64,000 nt of DNA from Entoloma clypeatum (Eukaryota; Basidiomycota; Agaricomycetes; Agaricales; Entolomataceae). Below the pieces are notes generated by a model. It saw only the letters and a list, made by a program, of their open reading frames with translations, did not search any database and was not told the DNA's origin. Positions 37,421-46,548 of the stretch are shown in pieces. The stretch lies in assembly GCA_963565915.1 (NCBI GenBank), contig OY751494.1:1364001-1428000 (forward strand), written 5' to 3'. Within the stretch, counting starts at the first letter, position 1. Every line of letters starts with the position of its first letter. A program made the translations under genes and the position numbers.

Positions 37421-37621
37421 AGCACAATGTAACCCACTAGATTAGATTATCGGATAACCGCAGGGCCAAAGGCCCAGAGCGCGGTCTTTCATCTTTGTTT
37501 GTTTGTGTGATGAGAATCACAAATTGATCGTTTTCGGGGATTTTGATGCAAGTTTTGATGGGCTTGTTGCAGTGTGTTTACACACAAAGTGCTTTTGCCC
37601 TTATAAGATTCTAGCGAAAGC
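37404..37621 (+). repeat. Inverted downstream module and origin-like stem-loop, copy 3
   Basis: CATACGTTAAGTACTTAGCA, then the GGGCC/GGCCC hairpin near 37463, then the stem GTGCTTTTGC (37589-37598) with a 15-nt loop identical to the complement of the others, and GCGAAAGC (37614-37621). The copia element interrupts the 3' arm; the last two arm bases are at 42515-42516 after the target duplication. Confidence 0.75.
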
Positions 37622-37897
37622 TGTTAAAGTGCAATATTTGTGATAAAACACTTTATTACATGTCAAGGAACATTCTACAATATAGTACATATAGAGTTAT
37701 ATATAAAATAGCAAAAACACGGTATAGTGGACACCTAGAATCACGCCTCATGTGTTTCTGTACCAAACAGTAGCATACAGAACCAGAATCCAACTATGTC
37801 CCGGACTGGGACACATTACTGCTTTTGCAAACTTGCGAAACACAGAACTATTAACAAACTCTGTGAATTGTAGTGCTTTGACTTGATTGGTTTAACA

Positions 37898-37909
37898 GGT
37901 TATGGGCCC
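37898..37909 (+). other. Primer-binding site, half-tRNA initiator-Met type
   Basis: GGTTATGGGCCC directly follows the left LTR. It complements the anticodon arm, not the 3' end, of initiator tRNA-Met with one mismatch. Drosophila copia and yeast Ty5 are known to prime with a cleaved initiator tRNA half. Confidence 0.7.
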
Positions 37910-38061
37910 CGGCCTTTAACTGTGCATTCATTGATTATTGTTGGGATATTGTTGCATTGCTGCACCTTGGCACTTTTAAAGGACCAATCAAGTCCTATTG
38001 AAAACCATCAAGTCTATTGACTTGACAATCACACTTTGGAATATTGGAACAGTTGGCAATC

Positions 38062-40542
38062 ATGTCTTCTGAATCATTAACACCGAAATTCAAGCCTCTA
38101 TCCAACTCAAACTATACAGAGTGGAGAGGTGAGATGAAGGCTTGGTTGATGAAATTGGGTTATTGGAAGTTGGTGACTGGAAAAGAAGTGATGCCAAAGT
38201 CAGATGCAGCTGCCTTGGAGAAATGGGAAACCAAAGCTGAAAAAGCTGCTGGAGAAATCTACTTGGCAGTTGATGATGACCAAAGGGTTCATTTCCGAGG
38301 AAGAGATGAAAACCCAGTGGAGATGTGGAGTCTTCTTGAAAAGGCCCATTTGCAGAAGAAACCTGGTGCAAGGTTCAATGCATATGATGATTTGTTCTCC
38401 ATTGAAAAGAATGACAATGAATCACTGGTGGATCTGGGTGTTAGGATTGAAAAGGAAATGGGAAACATAAAGAATCTCAGGCCACAGGATTTCACTTTGA
38501 AAAAGCTGGATGATGAATTGCAGTGCATGGCATTGATTCGGGCATTGCCTGAAGAATATTCGCACTTCTCAACCTCGCTTCTTCTATTGGATTCTCTGGA
38601 CAAGGATAAAATCCTACAAGCATTCCGCAGTGAAGAGCTTAATCGTCAAAGGAGGGTGGAGCAGGTCAACAGGGCAAAAGCATATCACACAAGTACATTT
38701 GTGAAAAAGGGATCTTGCAACTACTGCAAGAAGGATGGTCATTGGAAGAATGAATGTCCTGAAATCAAAAATAAAAGAAAAAACCATGGACCAAGAGGCG
38801 ATGGAAATGGGGGCAGCCAAGCCAAGAAAGCAGAGGAGAAAGCAGATGTTGTAACAGAATCTGCTGGAAATGCAAGTGCATTGTACTTTAATGCTCATTC
38901 AACCTCTTCTAATGTTTTTGATTGGAATACAGACACAGGGGCCACTTCTCATATGACACCACATCACCATTGGATAAAGGATTATACCTCTTATAGAGTT
39001 GCTATTCAATTGGCAGACAACAGAATCATTTATTCAGAAGGCGTTGGTAGTATTGTGTTCTGTCCCATTATAAACGGAATGAAAAGTAGACAAGTTGAAT
39101 TATCTAGAGTGTTACATGTACCTGGCTTACAGAATAATCTTCTTGCTGTGTTATATTTGACTAGAAGAAAACAATTTGATGTTCATATTTCCTATGATAC
39201 CATGAATTTCATTCATAGTGGTACTGTTTTGTTTACTGCTACAATTAATGATTACAATGTTGGTTATTTGAATGGTACAACTTTGAGCTCATCTGAACAT
39301 GCACATCTGTTGTCAACTCTGCCTCTTGATCTGTCTTTGTGGCATGAACAGCTTTGTCATCACAACTATGGTGATATCAAAATGCTGGTGAAGGAAAACT
39401 TGGTGGATGACATTGTCTTTGACTCTGCAGCAAAGCCTGATCCTGTTTGTGAACCATGTTTGGCTGGAAAAATGCATGCAAATCCATTTGTTTCAAGTGA
39501 AACTAGAGCCACAGAGTTTTTGGAAATGATTCACTCTGACTTACATCATGTTGGGACCACATCTAATGGAGGCTTCAACTATTGGATCATATTTATAGAA
39601 GATTACTCACGCTTCAAGATGGTTGTACCACTGAAAAAGAAGAGTGACTCATTTAGTGCATTTAAAACATTCAAAGCTTATGCTGAGAATGCAACTGGAA
39701 AGAAGATAATGGGTTTCAGATGTGACAAAGGTGGTGAATACATTTCAAAGGAGTTCATTGGATATCTGGATAAATGTGACATTGTGCGGCAGTACACAGT
39801 CAGAAATCGCCCACAACAGAATGGTGTTGCAGAGCGTGCAAACAGGACTTTGGATGAACGGATCACGGCAATGCTTGCTCAGTCTGGACTGCCAAAACGG
39901 TTCTGGGGTGACTGTTTGGCTGCTTTTGTCAAAGTGTGGAATTGTTGTCCTACTTCAGCTGTTTTGGGAACAACTCCATATCACTTGTGGCATAAGAAGA
40001 AACCTAATGTTGGGCATTTTAGGGTCTGGGGATGTGTGGCATATGTTCATATTCAAAAGGATAAACGGGAAAAGCTGGGGTCACACATGCAAAAGTGTAT
40101 CTTCATTGGTTATCCTGATGATTACAAGGGGTGGAAGTTCTATAATCCTAAAACAAAGAAGGTTGTTATCAGTGAACGGGCAGATTTTGATGAACGATAC
40201 ACTTATGGCACAATTTCAGAGTCTGGAGACATCAAAAGTGACACTCAGTCTCAGGATCACACACCCGGGCCAGTTATTGTAGAGGAAGAATATGAACAAG
40301 AGCCTGTTACACCTGCTGTACCTTCTATTATTGAGGAGCAGCCTGCTCAAGTTGAGGAACAAGTTATTGAACAGCCACAGCCTATGCCTGTTCAAGCTTC
40401 AGAGCAGCCAGTAGTAATTCCCAATGCCAGCAGACATGCTAGAATTGAACCTGCTCAGGATAATGAAGATGAACTGGATAACAGACCCATTGCTCTAAGA
40501 AAACCAACTCGAAAGGCTGCAAGTGCTGGACCAGCTGAGTGA
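38062..40542 (+). CDS. Copia Gag-protease-integrase, ends at in-frame TGA
   Basis: 826 codons from MSSESLTPKFKPLSNSNYTE. Gag ends with a CCHC zinc knuckle (CNYCKKDGHWKNEC, about 38718-38760). The protease has the active-site motif NTDTGATSHM (about 38926). Integrase shows the HHCC finger (HEQLCHHNYGDI, then CEPCLAGKMH) and the DDE triad: Asp in IHSDLHHVG, Asp in FRCDKGGEY and Glu in QNGVAERANRT. A Gln/Glu/Pro-rich linker precedes the TGA at 40540-40542. The same frame continues for 1,653 nt into reverse transcriptase, so one substitution separates the two parts. Confidence 0.93.
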   Translation: MSSESLTPKFKPLSNSNYTEWRGEMKAWLMKLGYWKLVTGKEVMPKSDAAALEKWETKAEKAAGEIYLAVDDDQRVHFRGRDENPVEMWSLLEKAHLQKKPGARFNAYDDLFSIEKNDNESLVDLGVRIEKEMGNIKNLRPQDFTLKKLDDELQCMALIRALPEEYSHFSTSLLLLDSLDKDKILQAFRSEELNRQRRVEQVNRAKAYHTSTFVKKGSCNYCKKDGHWKNECPEIKNKRKNHGPRGDGNGGSQAKKAEEKADVVTESAGNASALYFNAHSTSSNVFDWNTDTGATSHMTPHHHWIKDYTSYRVAIQLADNRIIYSEGVGSIVFCPIINGMKSRQVELSRVLHVPGLQNNLLAVLYLTRRKQFDVHISYDTMNFIHSGTVLFTATINDYNVGYLNGTTLSSSEHAHLLSTLPLDLSLWHEQLCHHNYGDIKMLVKENLVDDIVFDSAAKPDPVCEPCLAGKMHANPFVSSETRATEFLEMIHSDLHHVGTTSNGGFNYWIIFIEDYSRFKMVVPLKKKSDSFSAFKTFKAYAENATGKKIMGFRCDKGGEYISKEFIGYLDKCDIVRQYTVRNRPQQNGVAERANRTLDERITAMLAQSGLPKRFWGDCLAAFVKVWNCCPTSAVLGTTPYHLWHKKKPNVGHFRVWGCVAYVHIQKDKREKLGSHMQKCIFIGYPDDYKGWKFYNPKTKKVVISERADFDERYTYGTISESGDIKSDTQSQDHTPGPVIVEEEYEQEPVTPAVPSIIEEQPAQVEEQVIEQPQPMPVQASEQPVVIPNASRHARIEPAQDNEDELDNRPIALRKPTRKAASAGPAE

Positions 40543-42195
40543 TGGAAAGTTCATGAAACTACTCCAGCAATATCATCATCAGAGAAGGACGAGGATAGTG
40601 ATGGAGAGGCAGCTAATGTTGTTGGAGAATCTGAACCTCTGACATGGAAGGAGGCAATAGAAGGCCCCTATGCAGAGAAGTGGCATGAGGCAGCTCAAGA
40701 AGAAATGAATGTGCATTATAGCAATGGCACTTGGGATTTGGTAGAGCTACCATCTGGAGCAAAGGCAATTGGTTCAAAATGGGTTTTTCGAATAAAGAGA
40801 AATTCAGATGGTTCAATTGAGCGGTTCAAAGCATGCATTGTTGCCAAAGGGTTTAGCCAAAGGCCTGGATTTGATTACTTGGAAACCTATGCATCCACAC
40901 CGCGGTCAGCTACAATTCGCTTGATATTGGCTATTGCAGCAATTGAAGACCTGAATTTGCGGTCTGTTGATATATCACATGCATTTGTACAAAGTGATAT
41001 TGATACAATTGTATACATCAAGCAAGCAGATGGCTTTCAAGTAAAAGGTCCAAATTGGGTCTGGAGATTGAACAAATCTCTTTATGGTTTAAAACAGTCA
41101 CCCAGGCTGTTTGCAGAAAAGATGGCAGAGATTTTATCTCTAATGGGTTGCAGACATTTGCACTCTGACCCTTGCATCTACATATGGGAGCGAAATGGGA
41201 TCACAATCTTTGTGCCAGTCTTTGTGGATGACATTACACTGGCTTCAGCATCCACTGCTGCATTGGATGAGTTTGTTGCTGAGCTTGCAACTCACTTCAA
41301 ATTGAGGGACTTGGGACCAACTTCATTCCTGCTAGGAATTGAAATTACTCGGGACAGGACAAAGCACAAGCTGTACTTGTCGCAGCGCCAGTATATTATT
41401 AACAAGCTGGCAGAGTTTGGCATGTCAGACTGTAAACCTGTTGGAACACCTATGACACCTGGATTGCAGCTCAGCAAAGAGCAAAGTCCACAAACAAAAG
41501 AGGAGGAGACAGAAATGCAGAACATCCCCTATATGAATGCTGTCGGATCATTATTGTATCTGGCCACAACATCAAGGCCAGATATTGCATATGCAGCAGG
41601 GGTGTTGTCTCGCTTCAACTGCAATCCAGGCATAACGCATTGGAAGGCTGTCAAGCATGTCTTTCGGTATTTGAAGAGAACCTTGGGTATAAAGTTGGAG
41701 TATGGTCCTGATGAAGAAACTGGGGAGACATTTGTCACATTCTGTGATGCAGATCATGGTGGAAACAAGGATAATGGAAAATCCACTAGTGGGATTTTGG
41801 TAAAGGTGGGGTCAGGAGTGGTAATATGGATCAGCAAGTTGCAAAGCATTGTCACACTTTCAACTACAGAGGCTGAGCATGTTGCTGGAGTAATTGGTGG
41901 GAAGGAAATAAAGTGGTTGAGGAACTTGTTGAAGGAAATGGGTTACAAGATAGAAGGACCATCACAACTCTGGACGGACAATCAGTCATCCTTGAGTGTT
42001 GCCAAAAACCCAGAGCATCATGGCAGGATGAAACATTTGGATTTACGGTATTATTGGTTGAGAGATGAGGTGGCAAAAGGAACTATTGTGCCAATGTATC
42101 TCCAGACAGATAATATGCCTGCAGACTTGTTGACAAAGGCTCTATCAAAACCAAAGGTAGAAAAACTGCAGCAAATGATGGGTTTGGTTTTGTAG
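40543..42195 (+). CDS. Copia reverse transcriptase-RNase H
   Basis: Continues the Gag-Pol frame after the TGA; the first ATG in frame is at 40705. RT motifs: GSKWVFRIKRNSDGSIERFK, LVAKGFSQ-type IVAKGFSQRPGFDY, VDISHAFVQ, SLYGLKQSPRLF and the active site FVDDITLAS (FVDD where many copia elements have YVDD). RNase H has FCDADHGGNKDNGKSTSG, STTEAEHVA and LWTDNQSSLSVAKNPEHHGR. It ends MMGLVL 58 nt before the right LTR; a polypurine-like tract CAAGGGGGTG sits just before the LTR. Confidence 0.93.
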   Translation, partial: WKVHETTPAISSSEKDEDSDGEAANVVGESEPLTWKEAIEGPYAEKWHEAAQEEMNVHYSNGTWDLVELPSGAKAIGSKWVFRIKRNSDGSIERFKACIVAKGFSQRPGFDYLETYASTPRSATIRLILAIAAIEDLNLRSVDISHAFVQSDIDTIVYIKQADGFQVKGPNWVWRLNKSLYGLKQSPRLFAEKMAEILSLMGCRHLHSDPCIYIWERNGITIFVPVFVDDITLASASTAALDEFVAELATHFKLRDLGPTSFLLGIEITRDRTKHKLYLSQRQYIINKLAEFGMSDCKPVGTPMTPGLQLSKEQSPQTKEEETEMQNIPYMNAVGSLLYLATTSRPDIAYAAGVLSRFNCNPGITHWKAVKHVFRYLKRTLGIKLEYGPDEETGETFVTFCDADHGGNKDNGKSTSGILVKVGSGVVIWISKLQSIVTLSTTEAEHVAGVIGGKEIKWLRNLLKEMGYKIEGPSQLWTDNQSSLSVAKNPEHHGRMKHLDLRYYWLRDEVAKGTIVPMYLQTDNMPADLLTKALSKPKVEKLQQMMGLVL

Positions 42196-42549
42196 AGAGG
42201 GGGTGTTTGCTTGAGGGGGTGTTGAATTACAAAAGTGTTTCATCAAGGGGGTGTGTTAAAGTGCAATATTTGTGTCAAGGAACATTCTACAATATAGTAC
42301 ATATAGAGTTATATATAAAATAGCAAAAACACAATATAGTGGACACCTAGAATCACGCCTCATGTGTTTCTGTACCAAACAGTAGCATACAGAACCAGAA
42401 TCCAACTATGTCCCGGACTGGGACACATTACTGCTTTTGCAAACTTGCGAAACACAGAACTATTCACAAACTCTGTGAATTGTAGTGCTTTGACTTGATT
42501 GGTTTAACAAAAGCATGCACCCAGCCGTTAAAATAACACTAAGTGTGAA

Positions 42550-42768
42550 CTAAACACCAACTGACCATAATATCTGACGACGACTCGACGAACGTAGATC
42601 AGGAAGGGCATTCCACTCCAATCTACCCACTTTGACCCCCTCAGTTTCTATAACCGCCTTAACGAACGAAGGGAACAAGAGGGTTTCTGCTAGAACAGTG
42701 TCGAACTGAGAGACTGTATCATACTCTGACCAATGGTAGTCAGGAATAGTGGAACAATGTGTCGGCAT
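42550..42768 (-). CDS. Cassette E gene, unknown small protein
   Basis: 72 codons, MPTHCSTIPDYHWSEYDTVS to RRQILWSVGV. The leader hairpin is at 42812-42830 and the sequence from the hairpin to the start codon (CACCTATCGACCTAC, then CTATGCCGAC) is close to that of cassette F. The leader is cut at about 42876, where the 20-bp satellite starts. Its downstream side meets the copia target at about 42515. No family is recognised. Confidence 0.45.
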   Translation of the reverse strand: MPTHCSTIPDYHWSEYDTVSQFDTVLAETLLFPSFVKAVIETEGVKVGRLEWNALPDLRSSSRRQILWSVGV

Positions 42769-42879
42769 AGCGTAGTGACGGTAGGTCGATAGGTGGTGGT
42801 GGTGGGGGGAAGGGAAGAATGAATCTTCCCACAGTCGCACAGCTCCTGATGTAGAACATGTGCTTAACGCACAGACCAC

Positions 42880-43095
42880 ATGCCATTGGACATGAGTGGG
42901 AGGCCATTGGGTGCTAGAGGGAGCTGTTTGAGGGCATTGGGCATGAGTCGCAGTTGTTGGGCACGAGTGGACGCCATTGGGCATGAGTGGGAGGCAGTTA
43001 GGCGTTAGAGGGGGCCGTTGGGCATTAGTCAACCCCATTGCCCATTGGACGCTATAGGGGGTTGTTGTGCACGAGGGGCAGGCATTGGGGGGGGG
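42880..43095. repeat. 20-bp-period satellite, patch 1
   Basis: Imperfect tandem copies of GCCATTGGGCATGAGTGGGA (20 bp). They are the reverse complement of the unit found at 45140-45650 and 52830-52995, so all patches belong to one satellite family. Confidence 0.75.
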
Positions 43096-44109
43096 AAGTG
43101 GCTGGGTGGAGTAAAGGTGGGGGATAAAAAAAGTGTGGGAACATTGGGCTGGCTGTCAACTTATGTATGGTTTGACTTTTGGCAATTGCCGAGAGTGCTT
43201 GGCATCAATGCTGAGCAACGTGTGTCGTTGAAACTCATGCCTTCAATGCCCAATCTGTGGCACTGTAAGTCCTAAAAATAGTTTGTAACTTATGTAGAGA
43301 TACTTAGAAGCTAATAGTAAGCATATAACCAGTTAAATATATGAGCTATGTAGGTAGAATTCTGAAATGATGCATCAAAACAATGGCACACTGTAAATCA
43401 TGATCAACAGGGCATCATCATGGGTTTTCTCAAACAAAAACAACCTTTTCTTACTTCCTCCCTTCCACAACCACTGTAGTCTATATGTACTGTATATATA
43501 CCATTGTAACATTGTATGTAAATCTACTCAGACCATTCAAATCAAGCCCAAGGACTTAATAAGGTGGAATAGAAGCAAAATAGGTCGAAAATTTGACCAA
43601 AAAGTTTTGCTTCAGCTTTGGATTCTCCTCATTTAGGGGACCTCACAGCACATCTGTTTTTCAAATTTGGTGCATTCATTATGGAGATATAACACTTTTA
43701 CTGAAATATGCACATTTCATCATTTCTATCTTATCTAGAGATCTAAAAATTATACAAGGTGTTTCAGAAGGTGAATACATATATATTGATAAGTTCTATC
43801 ATGTTAAACTATTATTAGATCATGAGAAAGGCACCACGTGCGCCTGCGTGATGCATTTGCACATTGTTTACCATTGTATGGTGTAAAGCATCGCATCACT
43901 ATATGCTCAAATCTGTGGCAAAAATTCATAAAATAAATACATATTTATTGACATATGATACTCTGGTACATAATTGATATAGTCTGTAAGCTTACTTCCT
44001 CCTGTGTAGCCATATCAAGGAGAAATGCAATGTTTTTTGAGTTTGTTTACATATATTTGACACATTTGATGCGCACGTGCTGCGCATCATCCAACGTCGA
44101 ATTGATGCA
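43096..44109. other. AT-rich non-coding stretch
   Basis: About 1 kb with no long open frame, LTR or inverted repeat that I recognise. It is probably decayed mobile-element sequence. Confidence 0.4.
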
Positions 44110-44608
44110 TAGTGTTCGAAAGTCCAGTCCAGTCCGGTTTTTTGCCCAAAAAATTAAGAACCTAGAACCAAGACTGGTTGAGTGGTTTCTCCAAAATACT
44201 GAAACCAGGACTGGACTGGTCAAAGACTGGTGAATCAGTCTTTTCTTTCTCAAAAAAGCAAACCAGGACTGGTTTGAACTGGTTTAAACTGATTATTATC
44301 CAATTTATTAAAACTGTTTCAAAGTATCATTTATAACACATTTCAAAACATTTTATAGAAGCTTTGATGAACAAAATCAATGTGAACCTATATGAACCTG
44401 TGTGAACCTATGACCAGTTTACATTTTTTGAGTCTCAAATCAAGACTGGTGTTGAACCAGTCTTCTTTTTTTCCAAAATTTGAAGAACCTGAGACTGGTC
44501 AATTCTCAATAATCTGAAACTTGAGACTGCAGTCCAGTCTCTCACCAGTCTTTACCAGTCTGGTTCTGGTCCAGTTCTAGGTCTTTGAGACTGGACTTCA
44601 AAACACTA
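44110..44608. mobile_element. hAT-like MITE, complete
   Basis: 499 bp with imperfect terminal inverted repeats (TAGTGTTCGAAAGTCCAGTC; other end TAGTGTTTTGAAGTCCAGTC). An 8-bp target duplication differs at one base (TTGATGCA at 44102-44109, TCGATGCA at 44609-44616). No coding capacity. The interior is full of ACTGGT/ACCAGT motifs. 8-bp duplications point to the hAT superfamily. Confidence 0.7.
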
Positions 44609-44960
44609 TCGATGCATCCACCCATTGCTCGCTCCGCAATGAGAGGCACACAGATATAACAAAAATAACACAGTAATAATAGTACAGATATAACAAAAAT
44701 AGCACTGTAAACACAGATACAAAAAAATAACACTGTAATCATATGTTTTAGCTATGTTTTCACCATGTTTCACTCAATTCTTAATCTTTGTGACTCTGAA
44801 CAAGAGTTTATATACAAGCTAGAAATGTATTCCACTCAGTTGTAGCTTCAAAACAAGCCTTAGACCAATGAAATTGGACTATAAATATCTAGAATATTAT
44901 GCAGATTATTGAAAAATCTCCAAAAAAATGTAGAATATTAGGGGAGGGTTGGAGGTGTAT
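44609..44960. other. AT-rich spacer with short tandem copies
   Basis: Two to three copies of an AGATATAACAAAAATA unit at 44655-44740; otherwise featureless. Confidence 0.4.
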
Positions 44961-45141
44961 CCCAAAGGGCAAAAAGACCGGTCTTTTTGCAGTCTAAGTC
45001 AAAAAAAAAAATCTAGACTCAACTGCAGTCTAAATTTTCTAAAACATATAAACCTTAGACTGCGGTTCAGTCCAACATGGTCTATTTTTCAGTTCAGTTC
45101 AGTCTGGCTCAGGTCTATGTAGACTGAACCTTCGAACACTA
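44961..45141. repeat. MITE fragment, right end only
   Basis: Ends GACTGAACCTTCGAACACTA, the same terminal repeat as the complete MITE. The left end is missing. The interior has the same CAGTC/GACTG composition. Confidence 0.55.
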
Positions 45142-45655
45142 ACTCCGACGGCCTCCACTTGCACCCAACTGCCGTCTCTCATGCCCAATAGCCTCCCCTC
45201 ATGCCCAACAGTCGCCTCTCGTCATTCACGGGCCCCCCTTGTCCCCAACAGCTGCCCCTCATGCCCAATGGTCTCCACTCACGCCCAACAGCCGCCTCTC
45301 ATGCCCAACAGCCATCTCTCATCACCAACAGCCTCTCCTTGTCCCCAAACAGTTGCCCCTCGTTCCCAACACACCCCAACAGTTGCCCCTCATCATCGAC
45401 GGCCTCCTCTTGTCCATAATGGCCTTCCCTTGTCCATAACAGCCTCTCCTTGTCTATAACAGCTGTCCCTCCTGCCCAACAGCCTCCACTCACACCCCGC
45501 AGCCATCTGTCATTCCCAATGGTCATCTCTCATCATCAACAGCCTCTCTTTGTGCCCAATGGTGTCCCTTACTGCTCAATGGCCCTTTCTCATGCCCCGC
45601 CGCATCGACTCATATCCAATGGCCTCCTCTCATACCCAACACTGGCACCAACCCA
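45142..45655. repeat. 20-bp-period satellite, patch 2
   Basis: More than 20 consecutive units such as ATGCCCAACAGCCGCCTCTC, with a strict 20-bp spacing broken by a few small insertions. Several overlapping Pro/Ser/His-rich ORFs here are by-products of the repeat. Confidence 0.85.
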
Positions 45656-45973
45656 GCACCTGCCCCCACCATAGCACCCCCTCTTGCTTGCAAACATGAG
45701 GTGGTGGTAGTATATTTACTTATTTATATAGTTTTAATATATATAATGTCTATCACAAAACCTGTGTGGGAACCTGTACCCTCCAATTCCGCCTGCACCT
45801 GCCCGCTATCAACCTGTGGGTCACATGTTACTCCCCATATGGGTATGAGTATGGGGAGAGCTCTGAGTACTCACAGAACTACCCGTGCTATTATTGCCTA
45901 GGGATTGGTCATTGGGGATGAGGGGAGGCCATAGGTGATATTAATTCAAGCTGCATCACTCTTGATTTTCTAC
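45656..45973. other. Non-coding spacer
   Basis: No gene or clear repeat boundary; it leads into the left end of the fold-back repeat at 45974. Confidence 0.4.
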
Positions 45974-46548
45974 AAAGGCAGCTATTGTCAATACTATCAA
46001 CTAGGTCTCTAAAGCAAGAATGTAGGTGTACTTTCTATTATATGAAAAAAAATCAGACCAAGTATATCAATTGAGTTGTTGTTGGAACAGCATACGATCA
46101 CATCAATGCTGGAGGTGATCACAGCAGATGCCTCGTCTTGCAGTCCTAGTATACTCTACACTACACAGTACTAATTGTGTATCTACAATAGAGGGGGAAC
46201 CTTACTACTAACCTTTGAGGGGTGTTTGCAAGGTGGGGGTTACTCGGTAAGAGCATTATATTGCACAGAGAATAAGGACAGTCTTATATACTAGTCTACT
46301 TATTTGTACATTATTTGTACATCATGGGATTGGGCACATGACGCTATAGATGAATTATCTATAGGAGTGGAATTTGTTCAACACTCCCCCTCAATGTGTA
46401 TACATCGGATTATGAAAATGTCAAGCCTAAATAAATGTTGGTGACGTCTTTCAAAGAGTTCCTGACTAAGATTTTTAGTTAGCATATCCACAGAATAGGA
46501 TGTGCCTTCAATGTACTCTACAGTGATCAATCCATGAGAGATGTACTC

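Larger units (their letters stand above)
32463..37621. repeat. Array of CRESS-like cassette units (leader, variable gene, hairpin module)
   Basis: On the minus strand each unit has a shared leader of about 250-280 bp (copies at 32463-32660, 33357-33613, 34503-34771, 36112-36333), a gene that differs from unit to unit, and a shared downstream module. That module carries a GGGCC/GGCCC hairpin and ends in a 10-bp-stem hairpin (33608-33815, 35132-35440). One unit is inverted on the plus strand (leader about 36640-36742, downstream module 37404-37621). A further truncated unit follows the copia element (42540-42875). Unit sizes by hairpin or boundary motif are about 0.96, 1.16, 0.36 and 1.2 kb. 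The leader sequence is much more conserved than the gene bodies. Confidence 0.8.
37622..42509 (+). mobile_element. Ty1/copia LTR retrotransposon, young, nearly intact
   Basis: 4,888 bp. Left LTR 37622-37897 (276 bp) and right LTR 42254-42509 (256 bp) start TG and end CA and are nearly identical, apart from a 20-bp difference near 37643 and a few substitutions. A perfect 5-bp target duplication AAAGC lies at 37617-37621 and 42510-42514. Gag, protease, integrase, reverse transcriptase and RNase H follow in one frame with a single TGA. The LTR similarity indicates recent insertion. Confidence 0.95.

Noticed and set aside
45181..45674. Several overlapping Pro/Ser/His/Cys ORFs that look like secreted proteins
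   Set aside because: Produced by the 20-bp satellite read in three frames.
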